Positions 16,670 to 25,088 of a stretch of 64,000 nucleotides of DNA are shown here, piece by piece. The notes beneath the pieces are model-generated. The model saw nothing but the letters and a program-made list of their open reading frames with translations. It did no database searches and was not told the origin of the DNA. A program made the translations under genes and the position numbers. Position 1 is the first letter of the stretch. Every line of letters begins with the position of its first letter. The stretch spans positions 1 to 64,000 of the forward strand of contig NZ_FRAP01000006.1 in the NCBI RefSeq assembly GCF_900142365.1. The letters are read 5' to 3'. The stretch is from Pseudonocardia thermophila. GTDB taxonomy: Bacteria; Actinomycetota; Actinomycetes; Mycobacteriales; Pseudonocardiaceae.

Positions 16670-17389
16670 TCAGACGAGCGTGTGCGCGCCGTCGATGGTC
16701 AGGACGTGGCCGTTCATGTAGCCGTTGCGCATGAGGAACAGGGCCGCGTCGGCGATCTCCGCCGGGGTGCCGATGCGTCGGCCGGGGAGGGCCGCGGAGA
16801 TGGCGGCGACCCGGCTGTCGCGCGCTGGCCCGAAGAAGTCGTCGAGGAGCGGGGTGTCGACGTAGCCGGGGGAGAGCACGTTGCAGCGGATCGGGGCCAG
16901 CTCGGTCACGAGTGACCGCATGAGGGCCTCGACGGCCGCGCACGACGCCCCGCCCACCGCCTCCTCCGGGATCGGCCTGGTCGCGGCGATTCCGGAGAGC
17001 AGCGTGATGGAACCGGTGGCGGACATGTGCGGCGCCGCGTACCGGCTCGCGTGGAAGGCAGCCCAGAAGCGCAGGTCGAGCGCGGGCCGCACCTGGTCCG
17101 TCGATGCGTCCACGACCGGTGCGGGGACCAGTCGGGACGGCGTGACGAGCAGGTGGTCGAGCGTGCCGAGGCGCCGCAGGAACGCCTCGATCTCGACCTC
17201 CGACGCGGCGTCGACGCGGTGGCCCTCGGCCGCCGGGCCCAGCTCCCGGATCGCTTTTTCCAGCCGGTCGGGGTCACGCCCGCCGACGACGACCCGCGCG
17301 CCCGCGTCGACCGCAGCGCGGGCCGTCGCCAGCCCGATGCCGGACGTGCCGCCGATGATCACCACGCGGGCGTCGGCGAGGCCGGTCAT
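16670..17389 (-). CDS. Short-chain dehydrogenase/reductase
   Basis: A 239-residue classical-type SDR. Nucleotide-binding GGTSGIG (residues 13-19) follows VVIIGG, with GGRDPDRLEKA as the cofactor-specificity end of beta2 (Arg suggests NADP(H)). The usual NNAG is replaced by a VTPSRL segment. The active-site Ser lies in SITLLSGIA, but the expected YxxxK is not intact: the sequence reads EEAVGGASCAAVEALMRS. The C-terminus LTIDGAHTLV is normal. The missing Tyr/Lys pair makes standard oxidoreductase activity uncertain. ATG 17389 overlaps the acyl-CoA dehydrogenase stop (ATGA). It is probably cotranscribed with that gene and the transporter. Confidence 0.8.
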   Translation of the reverse strand: MTGLADARVVIIGGTSGIGLATARAAVDAGARVVVGGRDPDRLEKAIRELGPAAEGHRVDAASEVEIEAFLRRLGTLDHLLVTPSRLVPAPVVDASTDQVRPALDLRFWAAFHASRYAAPHMSATGSITLLSGIAATRPIPEEAVGGASCAAVEALMRSLVTELAPIRCNVLSPGYVDTPLLDDFFGPARDSRVAAISAALPGRRIGTPAEIADAALFLMRNGYMNGHVLTIDGAHTLV

Positions 17390-18537
17390 CGGGCACCACC
17401 CGCAGCCGCGAGCAGCGTCCGCCCGATGACGACCTTCTGCACCTCGCTGGTGCCCTCGTAGATGCGGTAGAGGCGAGCGTCGCGGAAGAACCGCTCGACC
17501 GGGGTGGTGCGCAGGTAGCCAACGCCACCGTGCACCTGGACTCCGCGGTCGGTGATCCGCGAGGCCATCTCGCTGCAGTACAGCTTCGCCGCCGACGGTC
17601 CGACGACCGTGTCCTCGCCGCTGTCGTAGCGGGCGGCGGTGTCGAGCACGAGCGCGCGGCCGGCGGCGAGCTCCGCGTACGAGTCCGCGAGCATCCCCTG
17701 GACCAGCTGGAACTCCCCGATCGGTCGCCCGCCCTGCCGGCTGGCCGCGGCGTGCGCCACCGATTCGTCGAGTACGCGCTGGCACAGTCCGACGCACAGC
17801 GCGGCGATGTGCAGGCGCCCGCGGGAGAGCACGGTCATCGCGGACCGGAAAGCTCGGCCCTCCTGTCCCACGAGCCGATCCCCCGGCACCCGCACGCCGT
17901 CGAGGACGAGCTCCGCGGTCCAGGCGCCGTGCTGGCCCATCTTCGCGTCCCTCGGCCCGACGGCGAGCCCGGGCGCGTCGGCGTCCACGAGGAACGCGGA
18001 GATGCCGCGGTTGCCCGTCGCCTGCGGATCCGACCGCGCGAACACGACGAACAGATCCGCCAGCGGTGCGTTCGTGATGAAGCGCTTGGTGCCGTCGAGG
18101 ACCCAGTGCGCGCCGTCGCGCCGGGCGGTCGTGCGCAGGCCGGACGGATCGGACCCGGCCTCGGACTCGGTGAGGGCGAACGAAGCGATGAGCTTCCCCT
18201 CGGCCATCGGCGGGAGGAACAGTGCCCGCAGGTCGGGATCGGCGAACTTCGCGATCATCTGGCCGGCGATCCCGTTGTTCGTGCCGAACAGGCTGCGGAA
18301 CGCGGGTGCGGTGTAGCCGAGCTCGAAGGCCAGCCGGACGTCCTCGGACATGGTGACGCCGAGCCCGCCGTACTCCGTGGGCAGCGCGTAGCCGAACAGG
18401 CCCATCTCCGCGGCGGCGGCCCGCAGATCGTCGGGGATCGCGTCGGTGTCCTCGATCTCCTGCTCCCGCGGGACGACCACGTCCCGGACGAGACGGCGCA
18501 CCGCCGAGACGATCTGCTCGAAGGATTCGGTGTCCAC
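17386..18537 (-). CDS. Acyl-CoA dehydrogenase
   Basis: A 383-residue FAD-dependent acyl-CoA dehydrogenase. The N-terminal helical domain begins MDTESFEQIVSAVRRLVRD; the flavin and substrate loop is FALTESEAGSDPSGLRTTA, followed by the beta-domain DGTKRFITNAPLADLFVVFA. The C-terminal helices include RGVQVHGGVGYLRTTPVERF, then RLYRIYEGTSEVQKVVIGR with the catalytic Glu in YEGTSE. GTG 18537 has GGGAGG 5 bases upstream. It is the first gene of a leftward operon, 59 bases from a TGT-N11-ACA site. It would introduce a 2,3-double bond into an acyl-CoA in the same pathway as the enoyl-CoA hydratase at 23315. Confidence 0.92.
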   Translation of the reverse strand: MDTESFEQIVSAVRRLVRDVVVPREQEIEDTDAIPDDLRAAAAEMGLFGYALPTEYGGLGVTMSEDVRLAFELGYTAPAFRSLFGTNNGIAGQMIAKFADPDLRALFLPPMAEGKLIASFALTESEAGSDPSGLRTTARRDGAHWVLDGTKRFITNAPLADLFVVFARSDPQATGNRGISAFLVDADAPGLAVGPRDAKMGQHGAWTAELVLDGVRVPGDRLVGQEGRAFRSAMTVLSRGRLHIAALCVGLCQRVLDESVAHAAASRQGGRPIGEFQLVQGMLADSYAELAAGRALVLDTAARYDSGEDTVVGPSAAKLYCSEMASRITDRGVQVHGGVGYLRTTPVERFFRDARLYRIYEGTSEVQKVVIGRTLLAAAGGAR

Positions 18538-18595
18538 ATCGACCTCCCGCTCGCTGTGCTCCCCGGAAGTGAAGGGATCGCGGCGGGTGTCGAGG

Positions 18596-18612
18596 TGTTC
18601 AAAGTTTGGGCA
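18596..18612. promoter_or_regulatory. Operator copy 1 (TGT-N11-ACA type palindrome)
   Basis: TGTTCAAAGTTTGGGCA, with half-sites TGTTCA/TGGGCA around 5 bases, lies between the divergent acyl-CoA dehydrogenase and regulator genes. It shares spacing and sequence with copies at 20503 and 21794. Likely site for the AcoR-like regulator. Confidence 0.6.
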
Positions 18613-18782
18613 CCGGGGTGCCCCGCTGCCGGGCGATCGTCGTGGCGAGCGGTAGCCCCGAAGGAGGAGCCATGCGCCGTGCCGCATTCGCCGCCCTCGA
18701 CCGTCCAGCCGCGGTGACGACGGCTGCTCTGCCGTCTTTGCGCTGGTACCGTGCTCGGCAACCGGGTACGGGAGGGATGAGC

Positions 18783-20492
18783 ATGAGCCCGGGTGCCAGC
18801 GGTTCACGCGACGAATCAGAGCTTCCGGCCATCGCCGAGTTGCCGGCCGACGCCTCACCGGAGATCCGGGCATCCTGGGAGCGGTCGTGGCGCAGCGGCG
18901 TCCGCCCGGACACCCCGATCGAGCACATCGCCGTCTCGGAGATCGACCCGAGCAGCCGGCTGCTCGACGCCGCACTCCCGGTGCTCGACCAGGTGGCGGA
19001 CGACCTGGAGGGCACCTCGTTCTTCACGATCCTCACCGACCACGCGGCCCGGATCACCCACCGCGGCCGCATCACCCCGCGGATCCGCGACGTCCTGGAC
19101 ACCACGGGCGTCGTCCTCGGACGCCCGTTCGCCGAGAACACCACCGGGACCAACGCGCTCGCCGCGGCGTACGAGCTGCGCCGTGGGGTGGTCGTGCGCG
19201 GGGAGGAGCACTACGCGCAGCGGCTGCGCTGCTACAGCGCCTACGGCCACCCGATCGTCCACCCGATCACCCGCAGGTTGGAGGGCGTGCTCGCGCTGGG
19301 CGGGCGGGCCGGCGAGGAGAACCCGCTGTTCGCCCCGTTCCTGCGGCGAGCGGCCCAGGAGATCGAGCGGAACCTGCTCGCCGGGGCGCGGGAGTCCGAA
19401 CGCCGGTTGCTCGACGCGTTCGACGCGGCGACGGGTCGCGGCGAGCGGGCTGTGCTCGCGCTCGGCGACGGCGGCGACGTCGTGCTGGCCAACCGCTTCG
19501 CTACCGAGCACATGGACGCCGAGGACCACGCCCGGCTGCGGGAGCTGCTCGACGGGCTGCGCGGAGACGGGCCGTGGACGCTGGACGTGACGACTGCGCG
19601 CGGCCTGCGCCTGGAGGTCGTCGCCGAGCCGATCGACCGGCGCCGCGGGAGTCTGCTGCTGTCGTTCACCCCGGTGTTCCGGTCCCGGGTGCGCGCGGTG
19701 GGGCGCGGTCTGCTGGAGCCGGCCGAATCTGCGGCCGATCGCGAGCTGGCGCGCTGCCGCGCCCACCGCCTCTCCACGTTCGTCGTGGGCGAGCCGGGGA
19801 CGGGACGTTCGACCACCGCGCGGGCGCTCGCCGACGGCACGGACGCGGCGGCCGTCGTCCTCGACTGCACCGACGTCGACGGGCAGGGCCGGGTCGCGTG
19901 GGTGGAGCGGCTGCGGCAGGTGACCAGCGCCGGTGATCTCGCCGTGCTCGACGGCGTCGAGCTGCTCGACGACCACCTGCTGCGCGTCGTCGGCGATCGG
20001 GTCGCGGCCGGGGCCTGGATCGCGGCGACGAGCCCCCCGCTGCGCCGGCTCGGCCCGGACCACCGCAACCTCGCGTTCCGCTGCCTGGGCCGCATCGAGC
20101 TGGTTCCGCTGCGTGAGCGGCGCAGCGAGATCCCCGGTCTCGCCAAGTCGATGCTGGCGGCGGCCACCGGCGGCGCGGCCCGGTTCGCCCCCGCCGCGCT
20201 CGCCCGCCTCGCCGAGCTCGACTGGCCGGGCAACCTCACCGAGCTGAACCACGTGGTGCAGACGGTCGCGGCCCGCCGCAGCGCAGGCGACGTGCTCGTC
20301 ACCGATCTGCCCGCCGAGTACCGCACCGGACCCGTCCTCGCGCGGCTGAGCCCGTGGGAGCGCTCCGAGTACGAGGCGATCCAGGCCGCGCTGGTGCGCA
20401 ACGGGGGCAACAAGGTGCAGGCGGCGAAGGACCTCGGGATCAGCCGCGGCACCCTCTACAACCGGATCCGGACGCTGCGCATCGAGGCCTGA
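18783..20492 (+). CDS. AcoR-like GAF/AAA+/Fis transcriptional regulator
   Basis: 569 residues. Residues about 20-190 hold the GAF-type sensor of this family, with ASWERSWRSGVRPD, RPFAENTTGTNALAAAYE and GHPIVHPITRRLEGVLALGG. A short AAA+ domain follows: Walker A GEPGTGRSTTARA and Walker B-like LAVLDGVELLDDH. The C-terminal Fis-type HTH is ALVRNGGNKVQAAKDLGISR then GTLYNRIR. The GAFTGA loop needed to contact sigma-54 is absent, as expected in actinobacteria, so it probably activates through ordinary RNA polymerase. GGAGGG (18771-18776) fits ATG 18783 better than ATG 18777 or the longer frame from 18606. Three flanking palindromes suggest it controls the surrounding catabolic genes. Confidence 0.88.
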   Translation: MSPGASGSRDESELPAIAELPADASPEIRASWERSWRSGVRPDTPIEHIAVSEIDPSSRLLDAALPVLDQVADDLEGTSFFTILTDHAARITHRGRITPRIRDVLDTTGVVLGRPFAENTTGTNALAAAYELRRGVVVRGEEHYAQRLRCYSAYGHPIVHPITRRLEGVLALGGRAGEENPLFAPFLRRAAQEIERNLLAGARESERRLLDAFDAATGRGERAVLALGDGGDVVLANRFATEHMDAEDHARLRELLDGLRGDGPWTLDVTTARGLRLEVVAEPIDRRRGSLLLSFTPVFRSRVRAVGRGLLEPAESAADRELARCRAHRLSTFVVGEPGTGRSTTARALADGTDAAAVVLDCTDVDGQGRVAWVERLRQVTSAGDLAVLDGVELLDDHLLRVVGDRVAAGAWIAATSPPLRRLGPDHRNLAFRCLGRIELVPLRERRSEIPGLAKSMLAAATGGAARFAPAALARLAELDWPGNLTELNHVVQTVAARRSAGDVLVTDLPAEYRTGPVLARLSPWERSEYEAIQAALVRNGGNKVQAAKDLGISRGTLYNRIRTLRIEA

Positions 20493-20502
20493 TCGCGCCG
20501 GG

Positions 20503-20519
20503 TGTGCAATTCCTGAACA
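20503..20519. promoter_or_regulatory. Operator copy 2 (TGT-N11-ACA type palindrome)
   Basis: TGTGCAATTCCTGAACA starts 11 bases after the regulator stop codon and 115 bases before the CoA-transferase start. The outer triplets TGT and ACA are 11 bases apart, the spacing typical for Fis-type HTH activators. Confidence 0.65.
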
Positions 20520-20617
20520 GTCTGCGCCCTCCGCGACCCCGCAGCATGCGGTCCACGACGTCCGGGCCCCCACTCGCTCCGGTGGCGCTCCCGCCCGGAC
20601 CCGACGTGGGAGGACGC

Positions 20618-21784
20618 ATGAGCGTGCACGCACCGCTCGACGGACTGATCGTCGTCGCACTCGAGCAGGCCATCGCGGCGCCCCTGTGCACCCGCCACCT
20701 GGCCGACCTCGGCGCGCGCGTGATCAAGGTCGAGCATCCGGCAGGCGGTGACACGACGCGCCACTACGACCAGGTCGTGCACGGCATGGCCGCGCACTTC
20801 GCCTGGCTCAACCACGGCAAGGAATCCGTCGCGCTGGACCTCACGTCCACGGTGGACAGACAGCTGTTCGACGCGCTGCTGCGCGAGGCGGACGTGTTGG
20901 TCAGCAACCTCGCGCCGGGGGCGCTGGCCCGGCTCGGCCTCGCCCCGGTCGGCCTGGCCGAGCAGCACCCCCAGCTGGTCGTCGTGGACATCTCCGGGTA
21001 CGGCGTCGGCGGTCCGCTGGACCACCGGCGCGCGTACGACCTGCTGATCCAGGCCGAAGGCGGAGCGTGCTTCATCACCGGTGAGCCCGACACCCCGGTG
21101 AAGTCCGGGATCCCGATCGCCGACATCGGCACCGCCCTGTACGCGCTCTCCAGCGTGCTGACCGCCCTGTACGACCGGGAACGCACCGGTCGCGGCACGG
21201 TCGTGTCGGTGGCCATGTTCGACGTCGTCGCCGAGATGATGGGGTTCGCCCTCAACCAGGTGCTGCACGGCGGTGCGGTGCCCGTGCCGGTGAGGATGGG
21301 TTCCCCGATGGTCGCCCCGTACGGTGCCTACCCGACCCGCGACGGGGAGACCGTGGTCCTGGGGACCACGAGCGATCGGGAATGGCAGCGCCTCGCCCGG
21401 GACCTGCTCGGGCGCGCCGATCTCGCCGACGATCCGCGCTACACCCGCAACCAGGACCGCGTGCATCGACGGAGCGAGCTCGACGCCGTCATCGCGGACT
21501 GGACCGTCGAGCACGACCTCGCCGAGATCCAGGAGCTGGCCGACCGCGCCGGGATCGGCAGCGCACGGCTGAACGACGTCACCGATCTCGCCGCGCACCC
21601 CCAACTGACGCACCGGAACCGATGGCGCCGGGTCGAGACGCCCGCAGGTGCGATCCCGGCGCTGCTGCCGCCGCCGATCAGCCGGGACTGGCGGATCCGG
21701 TCCGGTCGGGTACCAGCCCTCGGAGAGCACACCGGGGTGGTGCGCGCGGAGTTCGGGGCCGGTCTGCTGTCCGCCGACGACTGA
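20618..21784 (+). CDS. CaiB/BaiF family CoA-transferase
   Basis: A 388-residue family III CoA-transferase, which moves CoA between carboxylic acids through a covalent aspartyl intermediate. The N-terminus LDGLIVVALEQAIAAPLCTR replaces the common LxGxRVLDLxxxxAGP. Then come ADLGARVIKVEHPAGGDTTR, the FAWLNHGKESVALDLTS loop, DISGYGVGGPLDHRRAYDLL (catalytic Asp expected in RAYD) and VKSGIPIADIGTALYA. GGGAGG lies 7 bases before ATG 20618. An operator palindrome lies in its leader region. Together with the downstream ligase gene it would offer alternative routes for CoA activation. The substrate is unknown. Confidence 0.9.
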   Translation: MSVHAPLDGLIVVALEQAIAAPLCTRHLADLGARVIKVEHPAGGDTTRHYDQVVHGMAAHFAWLNHGKESVALDLTSTVDRQLFDALLREADVLVSNLAPGALARLGLAPVGLAEQHPQLVVVDISGYGVGGPLDHRRAYDLLIQAEGGACFITGEPDTPVKSGIPIADIGTALYALSSVLTALYDRERTGRGTVVSVAMFDVVAEMMGFALNQVLHGGAVPVPVRMGSPMVAPYGAYPTRDGETVVLGTTSDREWQRLARDLLGRADLADDPRYTRNQDRVHRRSELDAVIADWTVEHDLAEIQELADRAGIGSARLNDVTDLAAHPQLTHRNRWRRVETPAGAIPALLPPPISRDWRIRSGRVPALGEHTGVVRAEFGAGLLSADD

Positions 21785-21793
21785 GCGCGGCGG

Positions 21794-21810
21794 TGTGCAA
21801 AGCCTGAACA
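21794..21810. promoter_or_regulatory. Operator copy 3 (TGT-N11-ACA type palindrome)
   Basis: TGTGCAAAGCCTGAACA lies 10 bases after the CoA-transferase stop and 129 bases before the PaaK-like start. It differs from copy 2 at three positions, all in the 5-base centre, so the half-sites are conserved while the spacer drifts. Confidence 0.65.
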
Positions 21811-21938
21811 TCCCCCTGGCCCGGGCCGCGTCACGATCGACCCGTCCGGCGCAGGCACCGGCCTCCGCGCGGAGCCCGGCCGCGCCCCTCGGGTTCCGAC
21901 CCGAACCTTCCGACCCGCAACGTCGCGAGAGGCCCTCG

Positions 21939-23318
21939 ATGCACGTCCACCCCGCCGCCCCCTACTCAGCCTCGCACTGGAGCGAGATCGAGACCCTCCC
22001 CCCAGCCCGGACCCGTGCGCTGCAGGACGAGCGGCTGCGCGAGCAGGTCGCGTACCTGGCCGCGCACAGCCCCTTCTACCAGGCCAAGTTCGCCGAGCAC
22101 GGCATCGACCCGGACGCCGTCCGCTCCGTCGACGACCTGGCCGAGCTGCCGTTCACCGAGAAGCAGGAGCTGCGCGACAGCCTCGCCGAGGCGCCGCCGC
22201 TCGGCCGGCACGTCGCCGCGGACCCGCGCCGGATCGTGCAGGTCCAGGCGTCGTCGGGCACGACCGGCAGTCCGTCGTACGTCGGCCTGACCGCGTCGGA
22301 CGTCGCGACGTGGTGCGAGCTGGGCGCCCGCGCCCTGTACGCCAACGGCTTCCGGCCCGGAGATCGGGCGCTGCACGCGTTCGGCATGAGCAAGGGCTTC
22401 GTCGGCGGGCTGCCGGTGGTGCAGATCCTGCAGTACATGGGGATCGTCGACATCCCCATCGGCGCCGAGGCCGGAGCCGACCGGCTGCTGCGCGTCCAGG
22501 CCGACCAGCGGCCGAACCTCCTGATCGGCACCCCGCACTTCCTGGCCCACCTCGGCGAGCAGGCACCCTCGACCGTCGGGCGGCCGGCGCACGAGCTGGG
22601 CGTGCGGTCGATCAGCGTCGGCGGCGAACCCGGCGGCGGGCTGCCGAGCGTGCGGGAGAACCTCGAGACGCTCTGGGGTGCCACCGTGCGGGAGATGCTC
22701 GGCGGCACCGACATCGCCTGCACGTACTGGGGCGAGTGCGAAGCCGGCGACGGGATGCACTTCCTGTCTCCCGACCTGATGGTGGCCGAGCTGATCGACC
22801 CGGAGTCCGGTGAGCGGATCGAGCCCGTCGACGGCGCGCAGGGCGAACTCGTCTACACCGCGCTGCGTCGGGAGGCCTCCCCGCTGCTGCGGTTCCGCAC
22901 CCGCGACCACGTCGTGGTCACGGGGACCGACTGCAGCTGCGGCCGCACCGGCTACAAGATCCGCTGCATCGGCCGCACCGACGACATGCTCATCGTCCGC
23001 GGGATCAACGTGTTCCCCTCGGCGATCAAGGACCTCGTCCTCGGGCTCGCCCCGGCCACGACGGGCGAAGTGCGGATCCGGGTCGACTTCCCCGGGCACT
23101 CCACCCAGCGGCCGCTCCCGCTGGTCGTCGAGCACGCCGCCGACCTCGAACCCCACCGGCACGAGGAACTGCGGACCGCGATCGAACAGCGGATCCGGTC
23201 GGCGCTGAACGTCAAGACCAGCGTCGTGCTGGTGCCCGAGGGGACCCTGAAGCGGCCCGACCACGTCAAGGTCGCCCTCATCGAGCGGGTCCCTCGTGCG
23301 GAAGGCAGGGCGTCGTGA
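21939..23318 (+). CDS. Phenylacetate-CoA ligase-like (PaaK family) adenylate-forming enzyme
   Basis: 459 residues. The PaaK-type start [20 protein letters not shown] is followed by [12 protein letters not shown]. The P-loop is [17 protein letters not shown] (about residues 104-120), the adenine motif is [20 protein letters not shown], and the ribose/hinge region is [12 protein letters not shown] then [16 protein letters not shown] [20 protein letters not shown] and [18 protein letters not shown]. The C-terminal Lys in [11 protein letters not shown] completes the set. Aryl- or cyclic-acid-CoA formation is likely; phenylacetate itself cannot be claimed because no paaABCDE genes are here. ATG 21939 has GAGAGG upstream. 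It is translationally coupled to the hydratase (GTGA). Confidence 0.88.
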   Translation: MHVHPAAPYSASHWSEIETLPPARTRALQDERLREQVAYLAAHSPFYQAKFAEHGIDPDAVRSVDDLAELPFTEKQELRDSLAEAPPLGRHVAADPRRIVQVQASSGTTGSPSYVGLTASDVATWCELGARALYANGFRPGDRALHAFGMSKGFVGGLPVVQILQYMGIVDIPIGAEAGADRLLRVQADQRPNLLIGTPHFLAHLGEQAPSTVGRPAHELGVRSISVGGEPGGGLPSVRENLETLWGATVREMLGGTDIACTYWGECEAGDGMHFLSPDLMVAELIDPESGERIEPVDGAQGELVYTALRREASPLLRFRTRDHVVVTGTDCSCGRTGYKIRCIGRTDDMLIVRGINVFPSAIKDLVLGLAPATTGEVRIRVDFPGHSTQRPLPLVVEHAADLEPHRHEELRTAIEQRIRSALNVKTSVVLVPEGTLKRPDHVKVALIERVPRAEGRAS

Positions 23319-24106
23319 ACAGCTACGCCCGGTTCCCCACGCTCACGATCGACCGGCCCGCCGACGGGGTCCTGCGCATCGTCCTCGACGGACCGGACCT
23401 GCACGCCGTGACCGCCGAGATGCACCGCGACCTCGCCGTCGTCTGGACGGCGATCGACCGCGACGACACGGTCCGCGCCGTGCTCGTGCGCGGGGCCGGT
23501 GAGCGGGCGTTCTCCGCGGGCGGCAGCTTCGCGCTGGTCGAGTCGATCATCGAGGACTGGCGTGCGCGGACGCGGGTCATGCGCGAGGCGCGGGAGCTCG
23601 TCCGCAACATCGTCGAGTGCGAGGTACCGATCGTCTCCGCGATCAACGGCCCGGCCGCCGGTGCGGGTCTGGTGGTCGCGCTGCTCGCGGACGTGTCGGT
23701 CGCCGGACGCCGCGCCAAGATCGTCGACGGGCATGTGCGGCTGGGTGTGGCGGCGGGTGACCACGCCGCCATCTGCTGGCCGCTGCTGTGCGGCATGGCC
23801 AAGGCGAAGTACCACCTGCTCACCAACGAGGTGCTCACCGGCGAGGAGGCGGAACGCATCGGGCTGGTGTCCGTCTGCGTCGACGACGCCGAGGTTCAGG
23901 ATCGGGCGCTGGAGATCGCGACGAGGCTCGCGGCGGGTTCGCCGTCGGCGCTGCGCTGGACCAAGCGGGCGCTCAACAACTGGTACCGGCAGGCGTGGCC
24001 GCTGTTCGAGTCGTCGCTCGGGATGGAGTTCCACGGCTTCGGCGGGCCGGACGTCGTCGAGGGCCTGGCGGCGCACCGGGAGAAGCGGGCGCCGAGGTTC
24101 GCGTGA
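23315..24106 (+). CDS. Enoyl-CoA hydratase/isomerase family protein
   Basis: A 263-residue crotonase-fold protein. Oxyanion-hole elements are [18 protein letters not shown] (first loop) and [20 protein letters not shown] (second, G-A-G). Then [20 protein letters not shown] supplies the region where hydratase glutamates normally sit, though the second Glu position appears to be Asp/His. The C-terminal trimerisation part contains [23 protein letters not shown] 23315 overlaps the ligase stop by 4 bases. It would hydrate or isomerise the enoyl-CoA from the acyl-CoA dehydrogenase. Some crotonase members are hydrolases or decarboxylases, so the exact reaction is open. Confidence 0.88.
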   Translation: MNSYARFPTLTIDRPADGVLRIVLDGPDLHAVTAEMHRDLAVVWTAIDRDDTVRAVLVRGAGERAFSAGGSFALVESIIEDWRARTRVMREARELVRNIVECEVPIVSAINGPAAGAGLVVALLADVSVAGRRAKIVDGHVRLGVAAGDHAAICWPLLCGMAKAKYHLLTNEVLTGEEAERIGLVSVCVDDAEVQDRALEIATRLAAGSPSALRWTKRALNNWYRQAWPLFESSLGMEFHGFGGPDVVEGLAAHREKRAPRFA

Positions 24107-24109
24107 GCG

Positions 24110-24129
24110 CCGACGGCGATCTCCGTCGG
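24110..24129. terminator. Short bidirectional hairpin
   Basis: CCGACGG (24110-24116) pairs with CCGTCGG (24123-24129) in the 35-base gap between two convergent genes. Confidence 0.5.
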
Positions 24130-24141
24130 GGACGCCGGGAG

Positions 24142-25041
24142 TCAGCCGGCGAGGTGGGTCACGAACCACTCCGCCGCCGGCTTGCTCGACGCCTCGAACC
24201 CGTTCACGTACGCGTCGAAGTGCCCACCCGGCAGGATCACCAGCTTCTTCGGCTCCCGCGCCCGCTCGTACGCCTCGATCGCCAGGTGCGTCGGGGTCAG
24301 CACATCGTTTCGCGCCGGCATGATCAGCAGCGGCGTCGGGCTGATCTGGGCGATGTAGTCGACCGGGTTGTACTCGGCCAGCATCTCCACGCTGCGCAGC
24401 GTCACCTCGTTCTTCCAGTTCGGCGCGCGCAGCTTCGCGGTCTCGGTGAACCACTTCCAAGAGTCCGCGGTCGGCAGGGCCGAGGGCACCAGCGGGTCCT
24501 CGGCGACCACGGGGACCATCGCCGGCGGGTCACCGCGGAAGCGCGCCATGCGGTCCTGGTCGAACTGCTGGCGGAACCCGTCGAGGAAGTCCGCACGCAC
24601 CAGGGCGCGCAGGTTCTGGTAGCCGCTGACCAGCGGGACCTGACTGACGACGGCCTTCACGCGCCGGTCGATCGCGCCGACGACGAGCACGTGCCCGCCG
24701 GAGTAGCTCGAGCCCCAGATCCCGATCCGGTCGGCGGCGGTCTCCTCCAGCGTGGTCGCGTAGGTGATCGCGTGCCGGTAGTCGCGGACCTGCGCGATCG
24801 GGTCGATCTCCTGGCGCGGGGTGCCGTCGCTGTCGCCGAAGTTGCGGTTGTCGTACACCAGGGCGTTGAGGCCGTGCGCAGCGAAGACCTCGGCGTACTT
24901 GTCCAGGTACATCTCCTTCACGGCCGAGTAGCCGTGCGCCATCACGATCGTCGGCGCCGGCCCGGACACGCCCTCGGCCCGGTAGAACCAGCCGCGCAGG
25001 GTCACGCCCTCGGCGTCGAACTCCACGTCACGTCGAGCCAT
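24142..25041 (-). CDS. Alpha/beta hydrolase
   Basis: A 299-residue hydrolase of the dienelactone hydrolase/peptidase S15-like group. VMAHGYSAVKEMYLDKYAEV provides the oxyanion region. IGIWGSSYSGGHVLVVGAID holds the nucleophile elbow G-x-S-x-S-G-G (Ser in SSYSGG). The acid is likely Asp in LIMPARNDVLTP and the catalytic His is in LPGGHFDAYV. No signal peptide is seen, so it is cytoplasmic. ATG 25041 has AGGAG about 5 bases upstream. It lies 47 bases after the AraC-type regulator gene on the same strand, which probably controls it. The substrate is not recognisable. Confidence 0.88.
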   Translation of the reverse strand: MARRDVEFDAEGVTLRGWFYRAEGVSGPAPTIVMAHGYSAVKEMYLDKYAEVFAAHGLNALVYDNRNFGDSDGTPRQEIDPIAQVRDYRHAITYATTLEETAADRIGIWGSSYSGGHVLVVGAIDRRVKAVVSQVPLVSGYQNLRALVRADFLDGFRQQFDQDRMARFRGDPPAMVPVVAEDPLVPSALPTADSWKWFTETAKLRAPNWKNEVTLRSVEMLAEYNPVDYIAQISPTPLLIMPARNDVLTPTHLAIEAYERAREPKKLVILPGGHFDAYVNGFEASSKPAAEWFVTHLAG

Positions 25042-25088
25042 CGGACTCCTCCTGGGTCGAACGGGATCGGCCCAGGACGCCGGTCGGC

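Noticed and set aside
18783..20492. Sigma-54-dependent activator
   Set aside because: The AAA+ domain lacks GAFTGA and there are no -24/-12 promoters near the operators.
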